A stretch of 55,489 nt of DNA from an uncultured Candidatus Melainabacteria bacterium (GTDB lineage Bacteria > Cyanobacteriota > Vampirovibrionia > Gastranaerophilales > Gastranaerophilaceae). Below the pieces are notes generated by a model. The model worked only from the letters and a program-made list of their open reading frames with translations, searched no databases and had not been told where the DNA came from. Shown here piece after piece: positions 1 to 8,824 of this stretch; positions within the stretch are counted from its first letter, which is position 1; every line of letters begins with the position of its first letter. The stretch is from contig CAKUXD010000007.1 of assembly GCA_934699705.1 (NCBI GenBank), forward strand, positions 1-55,489, given 5' to 3'. The translations under genes were made by a program, and so were the position numbers.

Positions 1-1329
1 TAATGTTTGATCATTAGCTACGTTTACACCATTATGAGAGTTTAAATCTAAAGTATGACCATTTCCGTAAATTGTTATATTTCTATCGTTTCCAGTAAGA
101 GTGCCTAAATCCTCTGTTAAAGTCATATCTTCTGTAATGGCAACATCATTACCTAACAAGGAGTATTGGTCTTGGATATATCTTGGCAAGTTGGTAATAT
201 TGCTTGCTTTTGAAACATTATAAGCACCTCTTTCTGAGATATTAGTTTTTGGTTTAAAAAGGTAAGTTACATTATCTTTTACCGCAGAAATAACGTCAGT
301 TGAAACATTAATAACAGTTCTACCCAAGCCGTTTAAAAACTCAGTATCAGTTGCATCACCAGCTACAAGAACATTAATTTCATCAACGATAATGCTTGGA
401 GTGCTTGCACCAACTGCGCTATCACTTACGACAATCAAGTCCATTTTACCTGTTTGTGCGTTATAATCTAATTTTAAGTGTAAAGGTGCATCTTCTGCGC
501 CTGAAAATCTACGCATGGTTAGATTGTCAACATTATTGTTTTGCATATCTAATGTTGCTTCACCACCTACTGACAATCTAAAATCATTTGAATTCGCAGG
601 TTCTACGCCAAGTTTTAATGTACCATTTTTATAAGCTGATTTTGCACCCAACGAAATAGTTCCGTTTGAACTTGCAAAATCTACATTTTTATTCAAAATA
701 ACAGTACCGTTTAAGTCCGTACCAGCTTTATATGAGTTATTGATAACCAAATTACCATCAAAAGTGTTATCAATACTAATCGCATCATCAAAAGTTATAG
801 TTTTACCTTCTGAAGCATTCAAATAAACGTTACTATTAGATTTGATACCATAAGTTGTATTGTTTTTAAAATTTACATCACTATTTTTAGCATTAATAAC
901 TAAACCATTATAGCCCTCATTATTAATCGCAACGCCATTATTGTTAATAAAAGACACATCAGTCAATTCGATACGTGGATTTGCTCCATTTATAATTCCG
1001 TTTTCTGTATTAAAACCAGTAAACGTTGCTTTTATAATCTCAAGTTTTGTTTCAGAAGCACCAGCCCCTGAAAAAATAAATGGAGATTCATCTGAATATG
1101 AACCACCATTTATTTTATAATTACCAAAATCTAATTTTAAAACTTTTTGCAGAAAGCCAATCGACGAACCGTCTGCAGTAATCTCATTAATAATATTTAT
1201 CGTTGAGCCTTCCGAGGCATTATCAGCTTCGTTTTTTAAATCCCCCCAAGAGGAAACACTTGCAACTGCTTGCAATTGAAAAAACGCAATAATAGTTACT
1301 ATTAGTCCTAATTTTTTATTTATTTTCAT
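1..1329 (-). CDS. Surface adhesin / autotransporter-like beta-helix protein, N-terminal part
   Basis: Reading leftward from the ATG at 1329 the frame stays open to the window edge, so 443 residues are visible and the C-terminus is missing. The start MKINKKLGLIVTIIAFFQLQ, ending near AVAS, is a classical Sec signal peptide. The rest is rich in Asn, Ser, Thr and Gly with repeated short beta-strand patterns (for example VINNEGYNGLVINAKNS), as in right-handed beta-helix passenger domains of autotransporters and filamentous adhesins. No Cys is seen. An exported, surface-exposed role is inferred. The missing C-terminus would decide whether it has a translocator barrel. It is transcribed divergently from the iron transporter, with a TATAAT-like hexamer (minus strand, 1351-1356) just upstream. 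The exact family is not recognised. Confidence 0.75.
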   Translation of the reverse strand, partial: MKINKKLGLIVTIIAFFQLQAVASVSSWGDLKNEADNASEGSTINIINEITADGSSIGFLQKVLKLDFGNYKINGGSYSDESPFIFSGAGASETKLEIIKATFTGFNTENGIINGANPRIELTDVSFINNNGVAINNEGYNGLVINAKNSDVNFKNNTTYGIKSNSNVYLNASEGKTITFDDAISIDNTFDGNLVINNSYKAGTDLNGTVILNKNVDFASSNGTISLGAKSAYKNGTLKLGVEPANSNDFRLSVGGEATLDMQNNNVDNLTMRRFSGAEDAPLHLKLDYNAQTGKMDLIVVSDSAVGASTPSIIVDEINVLVAGDATDTEFLNGLGRTVINVSTDVISAVKDNVTYLFKPKTNISERGAYNVSKASNITNLPRYIQDQYSLLGNDVAITEDMTLTEDLGTLTGNDRNITIYGNGHTLDLNSHNGVNVANDQTL

Positions 1330-1514
1330 ACCGTATTTTCCATGTCCTAAATTATAATAAGTTTTATTATAAACTTTATAGATAAAATATTTATATTTTT
1401 ATAATTAAAATGTTACACATTTTTACATATATTTGTGTGTGTTTGTGGGGATTAGAGAGTTTTATTGTATTGTATAAAATATTAGAAAATTTATAAAAAA
1501 TGATAGGTTTAAAC

Positions 1515-1542
1515 TTGTTCATATTTTTAGCACAGATATTAT
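1515..1542 (+). promoter_or_regulatory. Putative promoter of the Feo gene
   Basis: TTGTTC (1515-1520) and TATTAT (1537-1542) are separated by 16 nt, about 45 nt before the start codon. No convincing Fur-type palindrome was recognised. The rest of the 1330-1586 intergenic stretch is AT-rich without other visible structure. Confidence 0.4.
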
Positions 1543-1586
1543 TTTTGGATTAAAATTATATCGTAATAATTTATGTGGAGTTAAGT

Positions 1587-3962
1587 ATGCGTGATTTGAG
1601 TAAAATAAAGACTCTCGACGAATTACCAATTGGACACGATGCGATTATTTCGTCAGTTGATTGCGAAGATAAAGCTTTAAGAAAACACATTTTGGATATG
1701 GGTTTAACTCCACAAACAGAAGTTACTTTGATTAAAACAGCACCCATGGGCGACCCTTTAGAATTACGTCTAAGAGGCTATGAGCTTACTCTGAGAAAAA
1801 ATGATGCCTCAAAAATTGCGATTAAAGATATTCATGATGCGCATGACAGAACAATAAAAAGAAAAGTTTTTAAAGAAACAGAGCACTCTGAAATTGGTGA
1901 AATTCAAAAATATGAAACTCGTAAATTAGGAGGAAAAGTTCCGAAAAAAGAGTTAAGACTGGCTCTTGCAGGTAATCAAAATTGTGGAAAAACAACCCTT
2001 TTTAATAAATTAACTGGCTCAAACCAACATGTAGGCAACTTCCCAGGGGTTACGGTTGATAGAACTGATGGTGTTATAAAACGTCATAAAGAGGTTACGA
2101 TTACTGACCTTCCTGGAATTTATTCACTCTCACCTTATAGCAATGAAGAAATTGTAACAAGAAATTTCATTATAAATGAAAAACCTGATGGTATTATTAA
2201 TATTGTTGATGCGACAAATATTGAGCGTAATTTGCTTTTGACAATGCAACTGATTGAACTGGATATTCCGATGGTAATCGCTTTGAATATGATGGACGAG
2301 GTTGAAGTTTCTGGTGGAAGTATTGATATTAATGGTTTAGAGGCGCGTTTAGGAGTTCCTGTTGTACCAATTTCTGCGTCAAAAGGACAAGGTTTACAAG
2401 AACTTGTTAACCACGCAATAAACGTAGCAAAATACGATGAGCACCCAGGAAGACTGGATTTTTGTGATAAAAATATAAAAAATGAAGAAGCAATTCACAG
2501 ATGTATTCACTCAATTTGCCATTTAATCCAAGATCACGCAGAGGCTTTACATATTCCTTTGAGATTTGCCAGCACAAAACTAGCAGAAGGTGATAAACTT
2601 GTTGAAGAAGCTTTGAATTTAGATCAAAATGAAAAAGATACAATTTTACATATTATTGAAGAAATGGAGCAAGAACGAGGTCTTGACAGAGAATCAGCGA
2701 TTGCAGATATGAGGTTCTCTTTTATCGAAAGACTTTGTGATGAATTTGTACAAAAAACTTCAGATGCACCAAGCCACAAAATGACAGTTATGGCAGATAA
2801 AATTTTAACTGGAAAATATACTGCTGTACCCGCATTTTTAGGCGTTATGGCGGTTGTTTTTTACATAACTTTTGGACCTGTGGGTTCATTTTTGTCAAAT
2901 GCGATGAATTTTATAATTGATTTTGTTACAACAAAAACAGACTTGGCTCTAACGGCTTATGGATTGAATAAAGTTGTTCATTCTCTTATAATAGATGGTA
3001 TTTTTGCAGGCGTTGGAAGTGTTTTAAGCTTTTTACCTATAATCGTAATTTTATTTTTCTTCTTATCAATTCTTGAAGATACAGGATATATGGCGCGTGT
3101 AGCGTTCGTAATGGATAAAGCCTTACGAAAAATGGGACTTTCTGGCAGAAGTTTTGTTCCAATGCTAATTGGTTTTGGTTGTAGTGTTCCTGCAATTATG
3201 GCGTCAAGAACATTACCTTCTGAACGTGATAGAAAAATGACAATTTTGCTAACTCCATTTATGAGTTGTTCTGCTAAATTACCAATTTATGCTTTGTTTA
3301 CGGCAGCATTCTTCGCTCAAAATCAAGTTTTGGTAATCGTTGGATTGTATTTAATCGGAATAATTGTCGGAATTGTTACGGCATTAATTATGAAAACTTT
3401 CTTCTTTGACGGCGAAGGAGTCCCTTTTGTAATGGAATTGCCAAATTATAGATTGCCGAGTGCGACAAATATTTATAGATTAATTTATTCAAAAGCAAAA
3501 GATTTTATTACAAAAGCTTTTACAATAATCTTTTGGGCAACAATTATTATATGGTTTTTACAAACTTTTGACAGTAGATTGAATTTGGTTGCAAATTCTG
3601 CTGATAGCATGTTAGCAGTTTTGGGTAATTTTATAACTCCTATATTTAAACCTCTTGGTATTGCAGATTGGAGAATTTCAACAGCATTTATTACTGGTTT
3701 TATGGCAAAAGAAAGTGTTGTAAGCACTTTAACAATACTTTTAGGCGGAGATGTAGAGGCTTTGCCGTTAGCGTTTACAAAACTTACTGCGTTTGTATTT
3801 TTGGTATTTTCCTTGCTATACACACCTTGCGTTGCTGCGATTGCAACAGTAAGACGCGAATTAGGAAAACGTTATGCCACTTTGGTAGTGCTTTTCCAAT
3901 GCTCTGTTGCGTGGTTCGTTTCGTTTATTGTTTATAATATCGGACATTATTTTATTCATTAA
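1587..3962 (+). CDS. feoB: FeoA-FeoB fusion, ferrous iron transport protein
   Basis: This is an inner-membrane Fe(II) importer. Residues about 5-85 form a FeoA-like SH3 domain (LPIGHDAIISSV, then LDMGLTPQTEVTLI). They are fused to FeoB: the G domain has a P-loop GNQNCGKT near residue 129, the G3 motif DLPG and the G4 motif NMMD. A helical linker and a membrane part follow, containing the conserved Gate segments (SVLSFLPIIVILFFFLSILED and GCSVPAIMASRTL). Most bacteria encode FeoA separately; fusions are known in some gut anaerobes. The frame can be extended to a GTG at 1575, but ATG 1587 is preferred because GGAG (1577-1580) lies 6 nt before it. The gene is complete, with no FeoC nearby. It fits an anaerobic lifestyle where Fe(II) is the available iron. 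Confidence 0.93.
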   Translation: MRDLSKIKTLDELPIGHDAIISSVDCEDKALRKHILDMGLTPQTEVTLIKTAPMGDPLELRLRGYELTLRKNDASKIAIKDIHDAHDRTIKRKVFKETEHSEIGEIQKYETRKLGGKVPKKELRLALAGNQNCGKTTLFNKLTGSNQHVGNFPGVTVDRTDGVIKRHKEVTITDLPGIYSLSPYSNEEIVTRNFIINEKPDGIINIVDATNIERNLLLTMQLIELDIPMVIALNMMDEVEVSGGSIDINGLEARLGVPVVPISASKGQGLQELVNHAINVAKYDEHPGRLDFCDKNIKNEEAIHRCIHSICHLIQDHAEALHIPLRFASTKLAEGDKLVEEALNLDQNEKDTILHIIEEMEQERGLDRESAIADMRFSFIERLCDEFVQKTSDAPSHKMTVMADKILTGKYTAVPAFLGVMAVVFYITFGPVGSFLSNAMNFIIDFVTTKTDLALTAYGLNKVVHSLIIDGIFAGVGSVLSFLPIIVILFFFLSILEDTGYMARVAFVMDKALRKMGLSGRSFVPMLIGFGCSVPAIMASRTLPSERDRKMTILLTPFMSCSAKLPIYALFTAAFFAQNQVLVIVGLYLIGIIVGIVTALIMKTFFFDGEGVPFVMELPNYRLPSATNIYRLIYSKAKDFITKAFTIIFWATIIIWFLQTFDSRLNLVANSADSMLAVLGNFITPIFKPLGIADWRISTAFITGFMAKESVVSTLTILLGGDVEALPLAFTKLTAFVFLVFSLLYTPCVAAIATVRRELGKRYATLVVLFQCSVAWFVSFIVYNIGHYFIH

Positions 3963-4009
3963 TCTTTTTGTTTTGTAAATTTTGTTACTATTTTTTTTAA
4001 AATTGAATT

Positions 4010-4039
4010 TTGCAACAATTAAAATTTTTATATTATAAT
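4010..4039 (+). promoter_or_regulatory. Putative promoter of the EAL-domain gene
   Basis: TTGCAA (4010-4015), an 18-nt spacer and a perfect TATAAT (4034-4039) lie 32 nt before the ATG of the EAL protein. Confidence 0.5.
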
Positions 4040-4071
4040 GTAATTATTATAAGTTAGGTTTGTAGGTTTTT

Positions 4072-6387
4072 ATGCTAAATGATACTTTGCAAGGTAGTAA
4101 GAAAAAGGATAATGTAATAACTGTGCTGATTACGTCAGTATTTGTTCTGGCGGTTGTCGGGGTTGTTGCCTTATTTTTTATAATGTCAACTCAGGTTAAA
4201 ACATCTGAAAAAGTTGCAACAGAGGTATCGCAACAGTTGGCGTATAACGTACATAATAGAATTATTGCTGATTTACAAGTTTTACAAATGATTTCGGGTT
4301 CAATTGCTGAAGATTTTAAAAATTTTAAGCCAAATGACTTGCGTCCATTCTTGTTGAAAACCGAAGGTAGACAAGCATCTTTTAATTCATTTTCTTTTAT
4401 AACTATGGCTGGTCAAGGTTATACAGTTGTTAAAGATAATTCGAAAATTTCTACTGCAAATATGTATAAAATGCCTTGTTTTACATCTGCAAGATTAGGT
4501 CAAACTTGTTTTGACAGGGTTTTAGATAACAGAGAAGGCTGGGAGTTTTATAGAAATATCTATGCTGTGCCAATTATTGTAAAAAATAAGGTGTCAGCGG
4601 TTTTGTCTGCTCAAGTTAGAGCCGATGTATTTAAAAATATTTTGGATATTAATACTTTTAATAACACCGCTTATAGCCATATTATTAAATCAAATGGTGA
4701 GTATGTATTGCGTTCTGAACACCCGTCTGTTGATGTTTTCCAAAATTATTTTGATCAACCTCAAAATTTTATATCTATAAAACGTGATGACTTGCAAGCT
4801 CAATTTAAAGAAATGAAAACAGGTGCGTTTTGGACATATCTAAATGGTCAGATTTGGCTTTGTGCTTACGCTCCGGTTTCGTTCTCTGATTGGTTGGTTC
4901 TTCTTTACGTTCCTGGAAAAGTCTTGGCATTAAGCGTTTTAGAAATTCTATTGTTTGCAATAGGCATAATGTTAGCAATCAACTGTTTGCTATATTTAAT
5001 TTTAAAAAGATTTGATAAAATCCAAAAATCTGCTTACGAACGAATGTTGCATCTTGCGTTTGTTGATGAAGTTACAGAAGGCCCAAATAAAGCTAAATTT
5101 ATTTTAGAAGCTCAAAAAATTCTTGAAACGATTTCTTCAAATGAAAAATATGCGCTGATATTGATGGATATAACTAAATTTAAGGTTATTAACGAAATTT
5201 ATGGCTTTGACATGGCAAATGTTATTTTAAAAGATGTTTATAACATTGTGAAATCTGATTTGCCGTTAAATTCTTTGTTGGCGCGTTCGTTTGCCGCAAC
5301 ATATTTATTTATTGTTAAATATAATGCTGAAAAAGATATTAACTCAATTGTTGATAAAATTTATCAAGATATCGAACGATATAACGAAGAAACAATGACA
5401 ATTTTGAAAACATCTTCAAATAAAGCTGCCGCAAAATTAGTGCCATTGTTCGGGGTTTATTTGATAAATGATGTTACCGTTCCAATTCATATAATGTGCG
5501 ACCGCGTAGGTCTTGCAAAACGTACAATTGCTGACGATGTTAACAAATATATCTCATACTATGACGACAATTTACGAAAACAATTGTTGAGTGAAAAAAA
5601 TATTGAAGATGAAATGCACAACGCTCTTGCAACTGGTCAATTTGTTATGTATTTGCAACCTAAATTTGATATGAAAACACTTACAGTTGCAGGTTCAGAA
5701 GCGCTAGTTAGATGGAAACACCCAACAAAAGGTTTTATTCACCCAAATGACTTTATTCCATTGTTTGAAAAAAATGGTTTTGTTCTAAATGTGGATAGAT
5801 ATATTTGGCAACAAGCTTGTATTGCGATAAAAAGCTGGATTGATAGAGGATTTACTCCTGTTCCAATTTCGGTTAACGTATCAAGATTGCATTTGAGTAA
5901 CGAATTTTTTATTGATGATTTGAAAGATTTGATAAATAAATATCAAATTCCACCAAGTTTATTTGAATTAGAACTTACTGAATCTGTTGGTTTTGAAGAC
6001 TTTGACAAATTTTTGGAAATAGTTAATGAATTGAAAAAACTAGGCTTTAGTATTGCAATGGACGATTTTGGCTCTGGATATTCTTCTTTGAATATGTTAA
6101 GACAAATACCTTGCGACATTTTAAAATTGGATAGAGGCTTTATTAACGACTCTACAACTGACGGCAGAGGTAAGATTGTTATTAAACATATTTTATCGTT
6201 AGCTAAAAACTTGTCGCTAAAAACAGTATCAGAAGGTATTGAAACAGTAGAACAAGCTCAATTCTTGACAGATTCTGGTTGCGATATTGCACAAGGCTTT
6301 TTGTATGCAAAACCAATGAGTTTAGAAGATTTTGAACAAATTGCGTTCCAGCAAAAAACTATCAGTATTGACGGATTGAAAATTTAG
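4072..6387 (+). CDS. Membrane-anchored c-di-GMP phosphodiesterase (sensor - degenerate GGDEF - EAL)
   Basis: The predicted protein has 771 aa. A transmembrane helix lies near residues 17-40. An extracytoplasmic sensor segment of about 240 residues (Cache-like by layout) follows, then a second helix near 285-312. The GGDEF-type domain has lost the signature: where GG(D/E)EF is expected the sequence reads ARSFAATYLF. The EAL domain at about residues 515-765 keeps the usual catalytic and metal residues: SEALVRW, SVNVS, ELTES, MDDFG, LKLDRGFI, SEGIE and AQGFLYAKP. It is therefore expected to hydrolyse c-di-GMP, with the degenerate GGDEF as a regulatory domain. The input ligand is unknown. It is monocistronic, closed by the terminator at 6401. 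Confidence 0.9.
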   Translation: MLNDTLQGSKKKDNVITVLITSVFVLAVVGVVALFFIMSTQVKTSEKVATEVSQQLAYNVHNRIIADLQVLQMISGSIAEDFKNFKPNDLRPFLLKTEGRQASFNSFSFITMAGQGYTVVKDNSKISTANMYKMPCFTSARLGQTCFDRVLDNREGWEFYRNIYAVPIIVKNKVSAVLSAQVRADVFKNILDINTFNNTAYSHIIKSNGEYVLRSEHPSVDVFQNYFDQPQNFISIKRDDLQAQFKEMKTGAFWTYLNGQIWLCAYAPVSFSDWLVLLYVPGKVLALSVLEILLFAIGIMLAINCLLYLILKRFDKIQKSAYERMLHLAFVDEVTEGPNKAKFILEAQKILETISSNEKYALILMDITKFKVINEIYGFDMANVILKDVYNIVKSDLPLNSLLARSFAATYLFIVKYNAEKDINSIVDKIYQDIERYNEETMTILKTSSNKAAAKLVPLFGVYLINDVTVPIHIMCDRVGLAKRTIADDVNKYISYYDDNLRKQLLSEKNIEDEMHNALATGQFVMYLQPKFDMKTLTVAGSEALVRWKHPTKGFIHPNDFIPLFEKNGFVLNVDRYIWQQACIAIKSWIDRGFTPVPISVNVSRLHLSNEFFIDDLKDLINKYQIPPSLFELELTESVGFEDFDKFLEIVNELKKLGFSIAMDDFGSGYSSLNMLRQIPCDILKLDRGFINDSTTDGRGKIVIKHILSLAKNLSLKTVSEGIETVEQAQFLTDSGCDIAQGFLYAKPMSLEDFEQIAFQQKTISIDGLKI

Positions 6388-6400
6388 TTTATAAAATTAA

Positions 6401-6433
6401 AGGGCGGAAGTTGAAAACTTCCGCCCTTTTTTG
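6401..6433. terminator. Bidirectional intrinsic terminator
   Basis: A 10-bp GC-rich stem (AGGGCGGAAG / CTTCCGCCCT) with a 7-nt loop is followed by a T run on the + strand. It separates two convergent genes. Confidence 0.85.
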
Positions 6434-6457
6434 TTTTATTTAGTGGCTATAAATTGT

Positions 6458-7000
6458 TTATGCAAAGTATCTTCTTAAAATACCGTCAAATCCTTTGCCG
6501 TGGCGAGCTTCGTCTTTTGCCATTTCATGAACAGTATCGTGGATAGCGTCTAAGCCTAATTCTTTAGCTCTTTTAGCGATTTCCATTTTGCCTGCACAAG
6601 CACCGCATTCAGCTTCTGCTCTCATTTCAACATTTTTCTTAGTTGAATCAGTAACAACTTCACCTAATAATTCAGCGAATTTTGCAGCATGTTCAGCTTC
6701 TTCAAATGCGTATCTTTTGAATGCATCAGCAATTTCAGGATAGCCTTCTCTTTCAGCAACTCTTGACATTGCTAGGTACATGCCAACTTCAGTACATTCG
6801 CCATTGAAGTTTTCTCTTAAACCTTGTAAAATTTCAGCATCAACGTCTTTAGCAACGCCAACAACGTGTTCAGTAACGTAAGTTTTTTCACCTTCAGTAG
6901 CTTTAGTGAATTTGCTTGCAGGTGCGCCACATTGAGGGCATTTTTCTGGAGCTTCATTACCTTCGTGAACATATCCACAAACAGAACAAATAAATTTCAT
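6458..7000 (-). CDS. Reverse rubrerythrin (N-terminal rubredoxin + ferritin-like di-iron domain)
   Basis: The protein has 180 aa. The N-terminus carries a rubredoxin Fe(Cys)4 site (Cys5, Cys8, Cys21, Cys24). The ferritin-like domain follows with di-iron ligands in EEAEH and DEARHG motifs. Ordinary rubrerythrin has the rubredoxin domain at the C-terminus; this order matches the 'reverse' type known from clostridia, which reduces H2O2 (and O2) using electrons from NAD(P)H oxidoreductases. The segment with CGACAG adds extra cysteines. The start is supported by AAGGAAA upstream. It is a cytoplasmic oxidative-stress defence enzyme of anaerobes, transcribed alone from a good promoter. Confidence 0.93.
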   Translation of the reverse strand: MKFICSVCGYVHEGNEAPEKCPQCGAPASKFTKATEGEKTYVTEHVVGVAKDVDAEILQGLRENFNGECTEVGMYLAMSRVAEREGYPEIADAFKRYAFEEAEHAAKFAELLGEVVTDSTKKNVEMRAEAECGACAGKMEIAKRAKELGLDAIHDTVHEMAKDEARHGKGFDGILRRYFA

Positions 7001-7037
7001 ATTAATTTCCTTTCTTTTTAATCATTTGAACATGCTC

Positions 7038-7065
7038 ATTATATCAAATAATATTCAATTGTAAA
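7038..7065 (-). promoter_or_regulatory. Putative rubrerythrin promoter
   Basis: Minus-strand TTTACA (7060-7065), a 16-nt spacer and TATAAT (7038-7043). The near-palindrome GAGCATGTTC lies just downstream of the -10 and could be an operator, but no specific regulator can be named. Confidence 0.5.
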
Positions 7066-7120
7066 GAGGGGAATTAAGAAATATGAAAATAGTTATCAGT
7101 TTAGCTAAAGAATATTCCAT

Positions 7121-7152
7121 AAAAAAAACTCATCTTATGATGAGTTTTTTTT
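7121..7152 (-). terminator. Terminator downstream of tRNA-Gly
   Basis: Stem with core CTCATC / GATGAG extended by A/T runs on both sides (7121-7134 with 7139-7152). It lies directly after the 3' end of the tRNA gene on the minus strand and reads as an intrinsic terminator in both directions. Confidence 0.75.
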
Positions 7153-7153
7153 A

Positions 7154-7228
7154 TGGAGCGGGAGACGAGGCTCGAACTCGCGACATCCTCCTTGGCAAGG
7201 AGGCATTCTACCACTGAATTACCCCCGC
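7154..7228 (-). tRNA. tRNA-Gly (GCC anticodon)
   Basis: The minus strand begins GCGGGGG and ends CTCCCGC-T-CCA, so the acceptor stem pairs with one G-T wobble. The discriminator is U73 and the CCA is encoded. The anticodon stem-loop reads CTCCTTGCCAAGGAG, giving GCC. The T arm contains GTTCGAG. The length is 75 nt. Confidence 0.95.
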
Positions 7229-7249
7229 ATTTCTTTCGGTTGTATTCTT

Positions 7250-7277
7250 ATTATACATGAGCAAAAAAAAAATGCAA
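7250..7277 (-). promoter_or_regulatory. tRNA-Gly promoter
   Basis: Minus-strand TTGCAT (7272-7277), a 16-nt spacer and a perfect TATAAT (7250-7255), about 20 nt before the mature tRNA 5' end. Confidence 0.6.
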
Positions 7278-7348
7278 CATATCTTTTACAATTTGTTTAA
7301 ATTTTATTTTTTGCATGTTAAGCTATTTATTATAGAAAGGTTTACACT

Positions 7349-8746
7349 ATGCCACCTAAAAAACAGACCAAAACTGAAATTGATGCTAATTTAATGCCTC
7401 AAGATATTCCCGCTGAAGAAGCCGTTCTTGGTGCAATTCTTGTTAATCCAGCTTCGGTTATGACAAAAGTTGTTGAACTTCTAAAGCCTGAAAGTTTTTA
7501 CAAACCTGCTCATAGATATGTTTTTGAAGCAATGTTACAATTATTTAATCAAAACCAAATGATTGATATTGTTTCGGTATCTGATGTGTTAAGTTATTCT
7601 CAAAGGCTTGAAATGGTTGGCGGACGTGCTTTCGTTAATGATTTAGCGTTTAAAACAGTTACAACTGCAAACGTTGCTTATTATGCAAAAATTATTCAAG
7701 AAAAAGCTATTAAACGAGCCTTGATTAATGCTGGTTCTGAAATCGTTGCGTCAGGTTATACGGTTGAAAATGTGGACAACTCATTAGAAAACGCAGAAAA
7801 ATTAATTTTTGATATATCTTCTCAAAAATCAACTAAAGATTTTATTCCTGTTAGAGATGATGTTTTAAATGTTTACAACAAAATTGAATACCGCTATCAG
7901 CACAGAGATGAATGTACAGGGGTGCAAACTCATTTTTATGATTTAGATACAATGACTAACGGTTTACAAAAATCAGATTTAATTATCCTTGCAGCACGTC
8001 CTTCAATGGGGAAAACTGCTTTTGTATTGAACATTGTTGCAAATGTTGCGATGAAATCAAAAGTCCCTGTTGCAATGTTTTCTCTTGAAATGTCAAGGGA
8101 ACAATTGGTACAACGTATGATGTGTTCTGAAGCTGAAATTGACTCTCAACGCTTGAGAAGCGGAAATATGCAAAGTAAAGACTGGGAAAAACTTATAAAT
8201 GTAATGAATGAAATTTCTGAAGCACCGATTTATATTGATGATACCGCAGGTTGTACTTTGACGGATATTCGTGCAAAATGTCGTCGTCTGGCAATGGAAG
8301 AAAAAGAATTAGGTTTGGTCGTAATCGACTATTTACAATTGATTAACAGCTCTGGAACAACGGACAGAAATCAAGAAATTTCAGCTATTTCAAGAGGTTT
8401 AAAAATTCTTGCAAGAGAATTGAATGTCCCAATTATTGCTCTTTCACAATTATCCCGTAAGGTTGAAGATAGAGGCGATAAACGCCCAATGCTTTCAGAC
8501 TTGCGTGATTCAGGTGCAATCGAACAAGACGCCGATATCGTAATGTTTATTCATCGTGAAGATTACTACAACAAAGGTAAAGACGGTGAAGACGGTGAAG
8601 GTGAAGTTAACAAAGCCGCTGATTCAAAAGGTAAGTCAGATATTATTATCGCTAAACAAAGAAACGGTCCTGTGGGCGACTTCCAATTATTGTTCCAAAA
8701 CAATATTACAAAATTCAAAAATCCAATTAAAACGGATATATTTTAA
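7349..8746 (+). CDS. dnaB: Replicative DNA helicase DnaB
   Basis: The hexameric 5'-3' helicase that unwinds DNA at the fork and recruits primase. The protein has 465 aa, the usual length, with no intein. The N-terminal DnaB domain (PAEEAVLGAILVNP) spans about residues 18-120. The RecA-like C-terminal domain has Walker A ARPSMGKT near 216-223, Walker B LVVIDYLQL, and the later motifs LSQLSR and DLRDSGAIEQDAD. An acidic/Gly-rich insertion (GKDGEDGEGE) lies near the C-terminus. GAAAGG 8 nt before the ATG supports the start. The neighbouring genes show no replication operon. Confidence 0.96.
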   Translation: MPPKKQTKTEIDANLMPQDIPAEEAVLGAILVNPASVMTKVVELLKPESFYKPAHRYVFEAMLQLFNQNQMIDIVSVSDVLSYSQRLEMVGGRAFVNDLAFKTVTTANVAYYAKIIQEKAIKRALINAGSEIVASGYTVENVDNSLENAEKLIFDISSQKSTKDFIPVRDDVLNVYNKIEYRYQHRDECTGVQTHFYDLDTMTNGLQKSDLIILAARPSMGKTAFVLNIVANVAMKSKVPVAMFSLEMSREQLVQRMMCSEAEIDSQRLRSGNMQSKDWEKLINVMNEISEAPIYIDDTAGCTLTDIRAKCRRLAMEEKELGLVVIDYLQLINSSGTTDRNQEISAISRGLKILARELNVPIIALSQLSRKVEDRGDKRPMLSDLRDSGAIEQDADIVMFIHREDYYNKGKDGEDGEGEVNKAADSKGKSDIIIAKQRNGPVGDFQLLFQNNITKFKNPIKTDIF

Positions 8747-8751
8747 AATCG

Positions 8752-8793
8752 TGAAGGGTTAGTAAAATTAATTACTAATCCTTCAGTTTTTTT
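8752..8793 (+). terminator. Intrinsic terminator after dnaB
   Basis: A 14-bp stem (8752-8765 with 8772-8785, one G-T pair) followed by GTTTTTTT. Confidence 0.8.
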
Positions 8794-8824
8794 CACGATT
8801 TAGACTTTACTTTATAAATTCAAC

